A stretch of DNA of 64,000 nt from assembly GCA_003342895.1 (NCBI GenBank), contig PTFA01000111.1, positions 2,493,877-2,557,876 of the forward strand, in the 5' to 3' direction. The notes beneath the pieces were generated by a model that did not search any database, was not told where the DNA came from, and was given only the letters and a program-made list of their open reading frames with translations. The stretch's first letter is position 1, and each line of letters starts with the position of its first letter. The DNA comes from Casuarius casuarius. Lineage: Eukaryota > Chordata > Aves > Casuariiformes > Casuariidae. The translations under genes and the position numbers were made by a program. Of this stretch, positions 13,140 through 24,952 are shown piece by piece.

Positions 13140-15344
13140 AGTAGCGTGGAAATGAGTGGCAGGAGAACAAAACGTTACCTAGTCCATCTCTCTCTACTGA
13201 AACAGGATAGACCATCCTTAATAGATGTTCATCTAGCCACTTTCAAAGCCTTGAGAAATAGAAATGCTATTTTTACACTAGGCAGATTGTTCCCAATATT
13301 AATTATCCATGTTTTTAGAATATATCTTTTTAAATTTAATCTAATCCTCTTTTGCTGCACATTCAGCCAATTTGCTCCTTGTCCTCCAGTGGACGTGGAA
13401 AATAACTGAATACCACTAGGTAACAGCCTTGATATATATTAGAAGATGTGTCCTTTAACAGTCTTATTTTTGTAGACTAAGTTAACTCAGTTTTTTCAAA
13501 CTCTCCTTGGAGAGTTTGTCTAAATTTTTTAGCATTTTTAGCTCTACTCTGAACTCATTCTAACTTTCCTACGTCTTTCACANAGAGTAATTCCTAAAAT
13601 TAGATACATCACTTTAGCTGAGGCCTTACTAGACCTGGAAAAAACAGAATAATTATTACTTGTGTTATATAAAACACAGCTGCTAATACATCCCAGAATG
13701 ACGTTTACATTTTTGTAACCACATCACACATTGATTTACGTACATTATGTCACTGTATATTATATCCCCCAAATCCTTTTCTGAAAGTCTTCTGCATAAA
13801 CAGTGATTCCACATTTTGTATTTGCGTAATTGTTTTTTGATCCAAGTGCTTTAATATGCATTTTTCTTTATTGAATTTCATCTCATTGAGTTCAGATCAT
13901 TTCTCCAATTTATGATATTCATTTAAATTCTCATCTTGTCCTTCAAATAGCTTACAACATGTTCCAGTTCAGTGTCATCCCATATTTTCTCAGTTGTATT
14001 CACTAATTATTGATTTGAGCCTTTTAAAATTAGGATTGGATTTTCATGATTTCCTTTTGACATTGGATTTTTTTTTAATCTCACTAGTCCATAAAAATTG
14101 ATTTGTCCTAGAAACTTATTGGAAAAGAATCCCCTCATTCCCTATTCCTCCTCTCCCCTATTCTCACATTTAATGAAGAGTATAAGGAATGGTTTTCAAC
14201 CATCCTCTGGGATCCCACCTGTTCTTCATGCAAGTTCTAGCTCACAGATTTTTGTTGCTTTAGTTCTATATTTAATTTAATGTAAATTCATCCAGGATAC
14301 CTTTAACCTACACAGAAATTCTTTAATCTCTCTAACCTTATTCAGTTCTGAACACCTATTTCCTTCTAAAAATTAATACGTGGGCAGAATTAACCTTCTG
14401 TGTTACAAATGAAGAGCAGAAGGTGATGACACTTCTTACTTATATCAAACATTTTCTCATTTTCTCCATTAAGTAATGAGCCTATGCTTTCTTTTGTCTT
14501 CCTAGTATTTCTAATATATTTAAAAAACCCTTTTACATTCGTTACCAGTCATCACTTTTTTCACACCTGAGATTTCTGCATTTCTTTATTATTCCTTCAT
14601 TATTCTTTCCTCTACGTTTTGTTTCCATTTTGTATGATTTCTTTTTTATTATTATTATTATCAAGATCTACAAAGGGTTTCTGATGCAGCTATAATTGCT
14701 TCTTAGGCTATAACTAGATGAGGAAACCCAGGACAAGGCCCACCTTTTCAGTCCAGCTGTATGTTGGAATGAGAGTTAAATGAGGAAAAGAAGATGTACC
14801 CCCAACCTCACTGCACTTCTTTTTGTTTTCTTGAATTGAGATAAATTGCTGTTGAAATATAATCATCTCTTTCACTGAATTCCAGCTTTCTGTCTTGGTA
14901 CTTCTCCTTCTTCCCTTATATTTTCCCAAGACATCCTGACTACTAGCTCCTTGAATACTATAAGTTTGCTTTTCTGAAACATACTTCTATCACTCTTGAT
15001 CCTTTTCTTCCATCCATACATTGTCTTCCTAGAATCCCAGATACATCATGATCACTTACATCAAAATGTCTTCTGTCTTTGGATTTTCAAGCCATTCTGT
15101 CTGGCTAGTTAGAATCACATCTAAAATAGCTAGTACCATTTATTCAAATAAAAATACTGTGTCCATCTAGATTACCTGATGTTCTTTGTGTGAAAAACAA
15201 AATTAGGCTTCCAAAGGTACAAAGTTAATTAAAATCATCTATTACAAGGCTACTATTTGGATGCATTATTTAGCTACACAAAAATCGCCTCATCCACCTA
15301 CTCCTTCAGTTTGGCAGCTTATAGTAAAACTCTACCATTACAAC
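13140..15344 (-). mobile_element. Ancient CR1 LINE, 3' (larger) portion
   Basis: This is a long, heavily mutated CR1-type LINE in minus orientation. Along the + strand it keeps the order of reverse-complemented CR1 ORF2. First come the C-terminal end and RT region (ttgctccttgtcctccagtgg near 13370; gaggccttactagacctgg near 13620; catcccagaatgacgttt near 13690; ccaaatccttttctg near 13770). Then comes the ttattgaatttcatctca motif near 13870, which matches the same motif in the young copy near 63960. Further left-to-right, blocks near 14450-14550 and 14930-15330 resemble the upstream part of ORF2, towards the endonuclease domain. Stops and indels are everywhere, so it encodes nothing. It continues at 15736 after the nested LTR. 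The stretch 14040-14280 matches poorly and may hold deletions or insertions. The subfamily is uncertain. Confidence 0.82.
15340..15344. repeat. Target-site duplication, left copy (ACAAC)
   Basis: The five bases acaac directly before the LTR's TG are repeated directly after its CA at 15731-15735. A 5-bp duplication fits an integrase-mediated retroviral-type insertion. The short A/C-rich sequence around the right copy (caacaacaac) allows neighbouring alignments, but the TGTTG/CAACA inverted ends select this one. Confidence 0.75.
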
Positions 15345-15730
15345 TGTTGGGGACCAAGATTGAGTGATGCTGTGTAAGACAGTGGAGAGTCTTTAAGGCA
15401 GAAAGTAATGAAGTGGTAACTGTGATTTGAGCCCAGAGTGTGTGCACGTGAGTTGCCACTGATCATGTGTCTTCCTGCCTGTATCAGCAGCCACGGTGTG
15501 CCTCCCTGCCTANGTGCCGAGCAGCTGTGGTGGGCCTGTCCTGCTGGGCTATCCTGCCCCCCTGCTTGGCATCAGAAGACACCTTACCCACCTATCACAA
15601 GATGCCACAAGGCCAAGAAGATACTTGGAGGAGTGGCTGAGTTAGTGGCTATATAACCAGCCATTGTGTTTTCAATAAAGGCTTTCTTGCACCATTCTTC
15701 TTGTGGTCCGTGTCGTCATATGCCACAACA
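15345..15730 (+). mobile_element. Solo LTR of an endogenous retrovirus
   Basis: This 386-bp element has retroviral LTR hallmarks. It begins TGTTG and ends CAACA, a 5-bp inverted terminal repeat within the TG...CA rule. It is flanked by the 5-bp direct repeat ACAAC. It contains a TATA-like ctatataacc at about 15649-15658 and an AATAAA signal at 15674-15679, both near the 3' side, as expected for the end of U3 and for R. No primer-binding site, gag, pol or env follows, so it is a solo LTR left by recombination between two LTRs. It is more GC-rich than the flanking DNA. The flanks at both ends are CR1-derived and join into one CR1 alignment when the LTR and one ACAAC are removed, so it inserted into the old LINE. 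The family is not determined. Confidence 0.82.
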
Positions 15731-15735
15731 ACAAC
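15731..15735. repeat. Target-site duplication, right copy (ACAAC)
   Basis: This is the right copy of the 5-bp direct repeat that flanks the solo LTR. The left copy is at 15340-15344. Confidence 0.72.
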
Positions 15736-15910
15736 CTTATTCTTTTGCCCTTTCATCTTCACCCAAGTATTCAACTTCACTGCCTCCTCCTGAACTTCAG
15801 AGCAGGTGTGTGTACATTCTTGATCCGCAGAGCAACAGTTCCCTGCATTTTTCCTTCAGCATGGGTAAAGTTTCAACCTATATTTAAACTAGAAATGAGC
15901 ATTGTGACTA
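15736..15910 (-). mobile_element. Ancient CR1 LINE, 5' remainder beyond the LTR
   Basis: This continues the CR1 copy interrupted by the solo LTR. On the + strand, blocks such as catcttcacccaagtattc, gtgtgtacattcttgat and gcagagcaacagttccctgc follow the order of the reverse-complemented CR1 region further upstream in ORF2. They pick up where the match at 15300-15340 (agcttatagtaaaactctacc) stops. It is non-coding and strongly diverged. The right boundary is approximate. Confidence 0.7.
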
Positions 15911-16607
15911 TTTCACATAAACACTGACTTATATCCCGAAGCCTCAAAACTTGTCTGGGTACTTTTTCAGAGAAAACAAAGGATGACCTATTGTAGTGAC
16001 CTGCCTGTGTTCCAGCCCAAGAACAATGCAGACTAGAAGTGCATGTTAGGAGAAGCTGGCTGTGAAGGGTTCCAAACACATGAACGTAAAATGGCAGTAT
16101 TTTATTAACACAACAAAATGTCATACAACATAGCCAAGCGAGTAAGCACAAAAAAATCTGTGACAGCCCTATAATTATCATGTAAAATAAGATTAATAAT
16201 AGCAGAAATTCTCATCCCATGCTCTTCTAATCAACAAATAGTAGATTACAGGGTAATTAGTAGGGAATTTATATATGATTATTATGCTCTAGATTACATG
16301 GTGGTAATTATAGTAGCAATCTAAACCCACGTTAATGACCACGGAATCATCTGGCAAAAAGTACATAAATTAAAGGTGTAGCATGTCCTAGAATTGTATA
16401 TATGATCAAACATACTCAGAAATATAACAAAATCTTTTTCAGTAATTTATCTCTTTCTTCAAAATAATGAAAAATAAGACATCCAAGTAATATTTTTTGA
16501 GAAATCATGAGGTAGATTATCAGCATAGGATTTAGTAGAAGATATCACTAATGATTTAGTGAATGACATGATCATAAAAATATCTGTATCAGTTTTCACC
16601 ATACACC

Positions 16608-16716
16608 AGAGAAGAGAAGAGAAGAGAAGAGAAGAGAAGAGAAGAGAAGAGAAGAGAAGAGAAGAGAAGAGAAGAGAAGAGAAGAGAAGAGAAGAGAAGA
16701 GAAGAGAAGAGAAGAG
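16608..16716. repeat. (GAAGA)n pentanucleotide microsatellite
   Basis: About 109 bases of perfect GAAGA repeat (roughly 21 units) run without any interruption. The + strand is pure purine, so the tract is also a homopurine-homopyrimidine mirror-type sequence that could adopt triplex DNA. The Arg-Glu-Glu-Lys open frame through it comes from the repeat and is not a gene. The lack of interruptions suggests recent expansion and likely length polymorphism. Confidence 0.97.
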
Positions 16717-19700
16717 TACTTACTGCTTAGGCAGTAAGATCACATCTGAGCATGTGGGATTTTTGTGACTGTCATGTGCAATTAATTCCAGAGAGCAATG
16801 CTTAGGTGAATCTCTCTCTGTCCTTTCAAATGAGAGCACATCCTTAAGTACTTTAAAACAATGTGCATTCAGCCTGGAAATGTAAGATTCAAACTTATAA
16901 AAATTTTATAGTTAAACCATATTTAAAACTGTATTATTCTGTCCACATAGNGACATCAATAGCATGTTTTTTGGAAAGCATCAGATATGCAGCAACTGTC
17001 TCNGATGAAGCTACCAGACACTCAGTATTAGTGAAATTCAGAACATTAATTCAGGAACTAGATGGGAACCTACTGTCTTAAAAGTAGACAGCTTTAAAAA
17101 CAATCCTCTGATGAAATGACCATAAAGCACTATTTTAGTAATGGCTATTTTACAACAATGATAATTTATTTCCTGAGAAAACCAGAAGAGTGGGCAATTT
17201 CTGGTTAAAGAGGAGAATATTTGTACAGCCACTGCCCTATCCACTCCTTCATATAGCAATGCCCACTTTGTACTGCAATCGAAAACAACAATGATACTTT
17301 TTAAAATCCATAGAGACTGTGGAATGGACATGACGAGAGGAAGAGAGAGAGCTAATAGAACAGAGCACATACTCAGCAAAATGTAATTAGAAGAATGTGA
17401 AAGTTAAATGGTATTAAAAGGAGTTAAGTGTAGGAGAAGGAATTTCTAATGAGAAATAATAGGGAAAGAGTGTAGATCATACATTTTAGCTGCCTAAGCC
17501 AGCTTGACTTTTAAGTTCTAGCTATAAATGCTTCACCAACAAGATCAAAAGGTTTGTTCTCAGCTGAACAATTTGACATAACATACTTCACACTCATATT
17601 AATAAGGACATGGGAATGCGCTACAGAACATTGCACTGTCCAGTACTGTTCAGTCCTATGGAAGATGCTTCAGGAAGTCTTTCTTACACAAAAGCTGAAG
17701 TCTGCTTATCAATTACAAATTTTAATAAATTGTGAAAAGCATTTATAGAACTGGGACATATGTCATTTGATCTGTGTATCTTCCTTTACTCAGGGCATAA
17801 ATTATTTCTAAAACTGTAGAACTGACTAATTTTTCTGAAAGTCAGCCTAGGAGGAGACCTGGCACATACAGGTCTTTCTCCTCCAATACAAGAGGCTTGG
17901 CTGCCTCTCTGGTACCACCCAGCCTTCTTAAGCCTATACAGAAACGTCACAGGCTGAAAATTCACAAAGAAGAGGAGGTGGTTACTGAGTAGCCCATTTT
18001 CTGGAGTTAGTGAGATAAGGATTAAAAAAAGAGAGGTTTTTCTCAGCCTCAAAAAGATTAGGAAGCCTAAGGCTGTTTCTCTTTATTTTGTGCTAATATT
18101 TTTATACCTTCTCTGCAGAGCATTTCTCCAGGGCCTTTGGCCAGGCAAAGCTTGGTAGTGAAGTGATTTCAGTAGTACTGTGAAGGGCACAGTGAGGCCA
18201 GAGGTGGAAATGGATATNTTGGCCTGTGAGACATAATTAAAGCAGCAGACTTTATAATGACTTATATGGCTTACACAATTCTTTGTCAGCATGCTTTTCC
18301 TCTTCAGCTGAATTTTTATTTCCACGTAGTTCTCACTGTTATTTTCCTTAAGAAGCTCAAACACTAGGGTCACAACTGCAGGATCCAATAGAGTTAACAC
18401 ATCCACCTGCTACAACACAGAAGCATCATTGCTGCTGTAGCCATCATCATGCCTGAGTTAAAAAGCCCTGCCAGCTGGGTACTTGCATGCCTTCAGCGTT
18501 TCCAAATTCTGGGGCAGGCTGAGTGAGGACAACTAGTGACTCTGCTCTCCCCTTCACTCTTCAGTGAAAACTAATGCAAACTTTTCCCTGCTTTGCCATC
18601 CATATTAGGGAAATCCTGCTGCAGATGCTATGTTTACCTTACTCTCATCTATCACCAATGGCAGCAACAATCAAGCAAGCAGTTAATCACTTACAGGGAA
18701 TTTTTGCCAAACAGATTTTGAAAAGAATGAAGACCTCAGCTGACAAAAATAAATATATGTGAAATGGATGAGAAGGACAGAGAAGTAATTCACATAGGAT
18801 ATCTGTTAAATATTTTTACCCCTGCAAAATAAGTAGAAATGGAATCATCAGGGATCAATACATTTTTAAAGACACATATGCAAGACACATAAACAAATAA
18901 AAGTACTGTTTCAAAAGGTGAGATAAATAGCAGAAGGCAAGACTGTAGTGAGGGAGAATGAGTGAAACTTGCCAGAAACAGTGGCATGTTTTACTTAAAT
19001 GAAAAGTAGATGGGACAGAGGGTAAATACACAGGCACCTATAAACAAAAAGTAGAGAAAGCTCCAAAACAGACTGTTAGCATTCCAGAAATATGAAATAG
19101 ATGAAAGATATTGAAAAATACAGAGAAACAGAAAAGTTAAACGCTTTGCTAGGAGGAAGAACAAAACCTAAGAAACATAGGGAAGTTATCTTTTACAGTA
19201 CTGTAGGGTCCAGTTGTCAAACTAACAACCATCATAGATTTCATATATTTTACATTATAAATGGTGAGGTGTCATTACAAAAGAAAGAAAAGAGATTGTT
19301 AAAGACAGGGAAAACAGAGACGTGAAACAATGGAAGAAAGAATGAAAACGTGTCAAAAACCAGTAAAGATAATGGCACTCCAATAATAACTGTTGAGAAG
19401 TTCATCTGGGGACCTGTCCAGCGCTTGTAACAATATGTATCAGAAGAAGATGGTAAAGAAGTATGAATGATATAAAGAGATCAAGATTGACAAGATCTTG
19501 GGTGGAATTTGGCTCTGATAAGTGATTGCAGTAATAAGATTACAACAAATCAAATAGACATTAGAATGTCAGGTTTCTTTTCTAACTGCCTGCAGATGAT
19601 TTCCTTNCAAATATTTGAGAGAATAAGGCGAAAAAAAAAAGAAAAAGAAAAAGATAAAAGGCACATCTGTGTTATAAAAGGTAGGCAAAACACTACAGGA

Positions 19701-22700
19701 ATACAAAATAATTTTCTTCACATGGAATCAGTTCATGGAATATATTATCAAGGACTGCAGTTTAAGATTCAGCTATGAATGTAGTCCAAAGAAAGCTAAA
19801 AATCACTAAAGACAGGTTTCACCATCTTTGTGCCTTTTCTGACTATTGCCATTAATTTTGATGGACCATACTATTTCTCAGGTTAAATAACAAGATTTGT
19901 AAGCAAAGGCATATAAAAAAGAAAGCCTTTTTTTAAGAACAGTGCTCTTAAAAGCAGCTTTAGACAGTGTCAAGGTTTAGAAGGGGACACAGGTGTTGTA
20001 AATCTACTACATTCTGTAGTGAGCCAATGGCAAGAAATAGTTTGACAAAAATACATCTCCGAGGTCATCGTGGGATGCTTGTCACAGTTTCAACAGGAGC
20101 ATTTCTCTGAACAGAGTCAGACCTTCATCTCATGACAAGAATGATCTTTTCAGGATATTTATATCATTGCCATTTCATTTTGAGATACTTAATGCATAAT
20201 CATTTCTCATGACAACTAATGGTATTTCTATAATATGGGAGAATCCAGTTCTTTAGATGATAGATGTGTAGATATGTAGAAAATATTGTAGTTTTTTGAA
20301 AAGCCTTAACACAGAGATTTATATGAGTCAATGATATGTCCTTTGTTAGTCTGTTATTTATGCACTGCACTGCAGAACTCATTTGTTAATAAATGATTTT
20401 CATATTTTCAGCAAATATATAAAAACACGGAAATACACATTACTAATATCATATTTCCTTTGTGCCACTAGTTCCGTATTGATACTTTTATTGCACTGTG
20501 CCACTAAAAATTTAGCATATCTTTGAAAAAGAATAAATTGGGGTGCTAAAGTAGTATTTGAATTTGAATGTTCGAGTTTCTAGCATACCTACATCATGAA
20601 TACAGCTTTTACCCCTCTCAAATCATTATCCATGGTAAGAAACCATCAGTGTGGTACTTCATTTTTATGAGATATTCGTTTTCTGTGTGATTGTTTCATG
20701 CTTTTAGATTAGCAGAAACCAATTTCACACCCAGTAAAATTAATGTTACATGTAATAAGAGCATCTAGGTTGAAGCTTAATTCTGCCGAATTGGCCTGAT
20801 TTGATACAAATGGTTCTTAGACACCTATGCCTATAATTTAAATGGTTCAGTGAGACCAAAGGTAGTTTTTCATTTCTACTACTCCTACTACTTNACTGTA
20901 GTTGGAGAAAATGTTTAAATTAGAGTTGCAATCTAGTAAGGCCCTTACTAATATGTGCCTAAGTTTTTGTTAGTCAACAAAGCATTTAAGCATTTCTTCC
21001 ATTCCTACTGAGTTCAAATGATTTATAAGCTTAAACTGAAGAACACACACATTTTCTTTCATGAAACAAGGCCAAACTGAGAAATATGTTTTAAAGGGAC
21101 TTATTTTAAAAAGCTACAAGATGTCATCTGATTCCATGAAAATTCATTGAAGTTTTTATCCTGCTCAAAATCCCCAGGTATAGCTGGGGAGATTAACTCA
21201 TGGTAGAATTCTGCAAAGACAATCTTAGCGTAAAAATTGTCAGCCTTTGAAACCTTACCAAAAGGTTAAGCCTCTATGTTAAAAAACTTTAAATGAATAT
21301 CAAAGTTATTATATTATGCTCAACATATAACCACTGATTTTTAAAAAATGAAAATAATCTATGCTGTAATATGATTAAGACATGTAATATTTATTAAATT
21401 ACCAAATAAATGATTTTAATGCTTTTCAAATTATCTAATGGTAATCACTTCCCACTGAACAGTCTCAGAAATAATATCGCCATTTTTGCATCTCAAATTC
21501 CAAAATCATCTTTTATGCTATCTTATTTTTGTCATCAGACATAACCAATGAATTAATTTTGCCAGAACATCAGACTACACTACTGAATATCTTGAATATC
21601 TGTAGTGAAAGGAATATCGATATATGGTCAGCTGAAGGTTATTCTACTCCACGTAACAGAGTGGAACAGGGTACCGAATAAACCTGAAGAAACTTTGGGT
21701 GCCTCCATCTTCTAACTGTGCTGTGCCTTTAACTCCACTACCTGTAACATCATCAGAATATGATTTCCACAGCTTCAGTTCCTGATTTCCTAACTTCTCA
21801 AAAACTACCCACATGTCTCTGCTAAGATCATCACTCATCCTCTGTGACATCTGCTGGAGGCATGGATTAGGCTAGCACGGTCGGGTATTACCACTGACAT
21901 ATAAAGGTGAGGTGATCAGCAATTGTCCAGCCAACCTAAGGACCATATAGTCACTCAGAGATGGGTGACTGGGGAAAAATTTGCCAGGATCAATATCCTA
22001 AAACTTGTACNTCTAAATTTACAGGGAAGCGCTTCAGTCCCCTACCGCTGTTTCTTTGTGAAATCCCCTCATCTCCTTTTGAACTTTTCTTTTTGAATGA
22101 TTCTTTTTTGATTCATATCTGAACTCTAAATCAACTAAAGCTTACATAAAACAGAGGCAGCACAGATGCCCTGAAAAAATGTTATATGCACCCACATGTG
22201 CATTCATTGCCCATCCCACCTATGGGACTTAAAATGGGCAATGCTGGCCAGGAAAGTCATATAATTAGTCATGATACATTCTGATCTAATTTATCTCTTC
22301 AGCAGTTTCCATGGACTTGGCTTCTGGGATGTCCCCAGTGAAATTTAAATCTGAACATTAGAAGTTCTGAGAGAAGCTGAAAAAGGAAACATTGCCTGTT
22401 CACTCCTTTGAGAGAGTGTCTCCAGGGCACAGAAATCCTCTGCAGCACTTCTCTGCAGCTCCATCTGGAAGTGCTGTCCTGATTCCCACTATTCTGCTGG
22501 CCCTGCTTTTCACTCACGTTTTCAGATAGGAACAGTCTTTCTCCTTGGCCTGCATGTCCTCTATTATTTATAATTTACATTTGTCATTTCTCATTTATTA
22601 TGCTTTTCTATATTGAATTTGGGTACAACTTTAATGGAAACTGTAAAAAAAAAAAAGTCATTTGGCACGATTTTGTATTCATTTTTAAGGAATAACCTTT

Positions 22701-24753
22701 TCAGCTCCATAAATGTCACTGGGAGATACAAACCTTGTTCTAAGAAAGGAAACCGCTTGGCTGTGTGATGGAAGGGTGTGTAGAAACAGAAGCAGATAAG
22801 AAACCCACAGTATATAAACATGAGGATAGCAGCTTCTTATAACATGAAAGCAGCACCAGTGATAAAGTAGTTAAGGCAGTAAAGTATCTGAAAAATAACA
22901 GTCACAAAATGAGTAGCCAAACAAAGATCAAAACCTTATCCCTGTACTACAAGGCCTACCAAGTAGTTAAGGACAGACAGAGTTAAAAACAGAGTTAAGA
23001 TATATATTTTGTTTTAAAATATATTTCAAGGATTTTTTTAAACAATTATGTAAATTAAACATAAAAATTGATTATACAAATCTGCATAGCTTTCATGATT
23101 TATGAAAAGAGAAAGAGGGAAAGTAAAGCTGTTCAAAATGAGAATATTTTGATTTGAATATTTATTTCTGACATAAGTGCAGAAAAAAATTATTATGGCT
23201 TGTGTCCTGCCCCTCCAAATCCTTTTTTTTTTTTTTNTTCCATTTCTATCTAGCACCTCAGAGAGACATGCAGGAACATCTGAGAGCAGCATAGCAACAG
23301 GAAGTAAATACATGTGGAAAAAAGGTGAGTGCAGATACATTAGAAAAAAAGATTACAGATGTATTATGTAAGATATAGGCAAACATTTTTTTCTATATCA
23401 TCCTGATCATCACCTTATTGTATGCTTTTATGCATCACAGTATCAGATCGAAAGGAATAGGGTTTTTTTGTGACTGCTGTGTTCCCTTCTCAAGTATGAG
23501 GGAAAACTAATAAGCAGCACTTTCAANGGAAGCTGTAGACCGAAATGTTTGCTTTGTGAAGGCTGCTGGCTGGAGCAGATGGGGGCTGTAAAGTGACAAA
23601 TCATTGCTGAAAACATAAATTCACAATTCTTTCCAAAAGGAAACTAATGAGAGCTCTCTCTTGCTCTGTGGCATGCTGATTTGCAGTCAGCTCCATGATC
23701 TGAACCATGAGCCCATTAAAATCATAGCAAAATTCCTCTTAGTCCCAACATGAGCAGGATTGCACATCACATTTATAAATGATAGCAGCAGCAACAAAGA
23801 GTTAGCTGCAGTACCAGTCCAATCTCCTAAGCATTTCCTCTACCTGCAATTTCCTTTACCTGCAAATATACCTAAACAGGAACAGTCAGAGCCAGTTTCC
23901 TGATTCTTTCCACCCAAAAGGAATGTCCACATACATGTAAAATGGGTCNGCAGCATTTCAGACAAACTTAAAGTACTCTAAGAGCTGCCAGTGATAATGG
24001 TGGGGAATACACTTTAATGTTTAAAATAGGATTCCAAGTTACGACAATCTAAGTAATTTCTAACAATTATTAAAAGCTGTCTCTCTCTATATATATATCT
24101 CATAGGAAATGTGAATAAGCACGTAATTCATTGTAAGAAATTTACCAAAAAACAGAGAGAAGGAACATCAGCTCTTTGCTGTAAGGTGAAAAAACATATT
24201 ATCAAAACATATTATCTACTCATCTTGGACATTGATAAGTACAAGGTTTCCCCTTAAATTTTCATTAGGTTTGAATCAGTGTCTAAATAACCATTTTTTA
24301 ATACTTGGAGTATGTCATTATTAATTAATTAATTGCAGTAGAAAAGCCAAGTGAATATAGGTTATATCTGATATGAGGTCTCTGCCAGTGTCCCTGGGCC
24401 TGTGAGGAGTAGGTGGGTGGATGAAGAAAAATAATCATGGCAAAAAGAGAAAAATATGTTGAGAAACTTTCCAGAACAGTGGTATAATCCTTGATAAAAT
24501 AAATTCGTTAATGATGAGAATAACATGATGCCCTCTCTACCTCATGATAGATCTGATCTGATTTCTCAAAGCTGACAAAGAANGTTTTCATTTATTTTTA
24601 GCTTACTTAAAGCACCTCTTCTTCCAAAGTGATTTTTTTCTCTAATTCAAGCCATCGTCTCTCTCATTCTCCTTGGACTTGCAGGAAATTGCATTGACAA
24701 AACGTCGCTTGTATGCAGCTTACTATTTCCTGAAATGCTGGTAGCTTCAATTC

Positions 24754-24952
24754 CAGCTGTCAGATTTTAGATTTAATTAAATAATCCTGGTTTTTTTCAG
24801 TCTAAAGTCTGTAAAATTACATCAGTCTAAAACATGGATAACAGAACGGCTGTGCACCAAACCTTGGCTTTCTTAAAGTTCTCCTCATTAACCTGTGAAA
24901 GAGCGATCCACTTCAAGTGGCCGGAGAAACAATCCATTGCTTTACAACAAAG
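24754..24952. promoter_or_regulatory. Possible enhancer-like motif cluster
   Basis: Within 200 bases there are an E-box CAGCTG (24754-24759) overlapping CTGTCA, a homeodomain-type TTAATTAA (24773-24780), TAATCC (24782-24787), a perfect palindrome ccacttcaagtgg (24908-24920) containing TCAAGTG, and three SOX-like words: AACAAT (24928), CATTG (24935) and ACAAAG (24947). Each word is common in AT-rich DNA. Only their density and the palindrome make the stretch stand out. Whether it is conserved or active is unknown. Confidence 0.22.

Noticed and set aside
16559..16768. 69-codon frame with repeated Arg-Glu-Glu-Lys
   Set aside because: It is produced by the GAAGA microsatellite, whose five-base unit leaves a frame without stops.
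17038..17379. 113-codon minus-strand frame
   Set aside because: The composition is mixed and somewhat hydrophobic, but it has no family resemblance, and the sequence around it has no exon features. It is best explained as chance.
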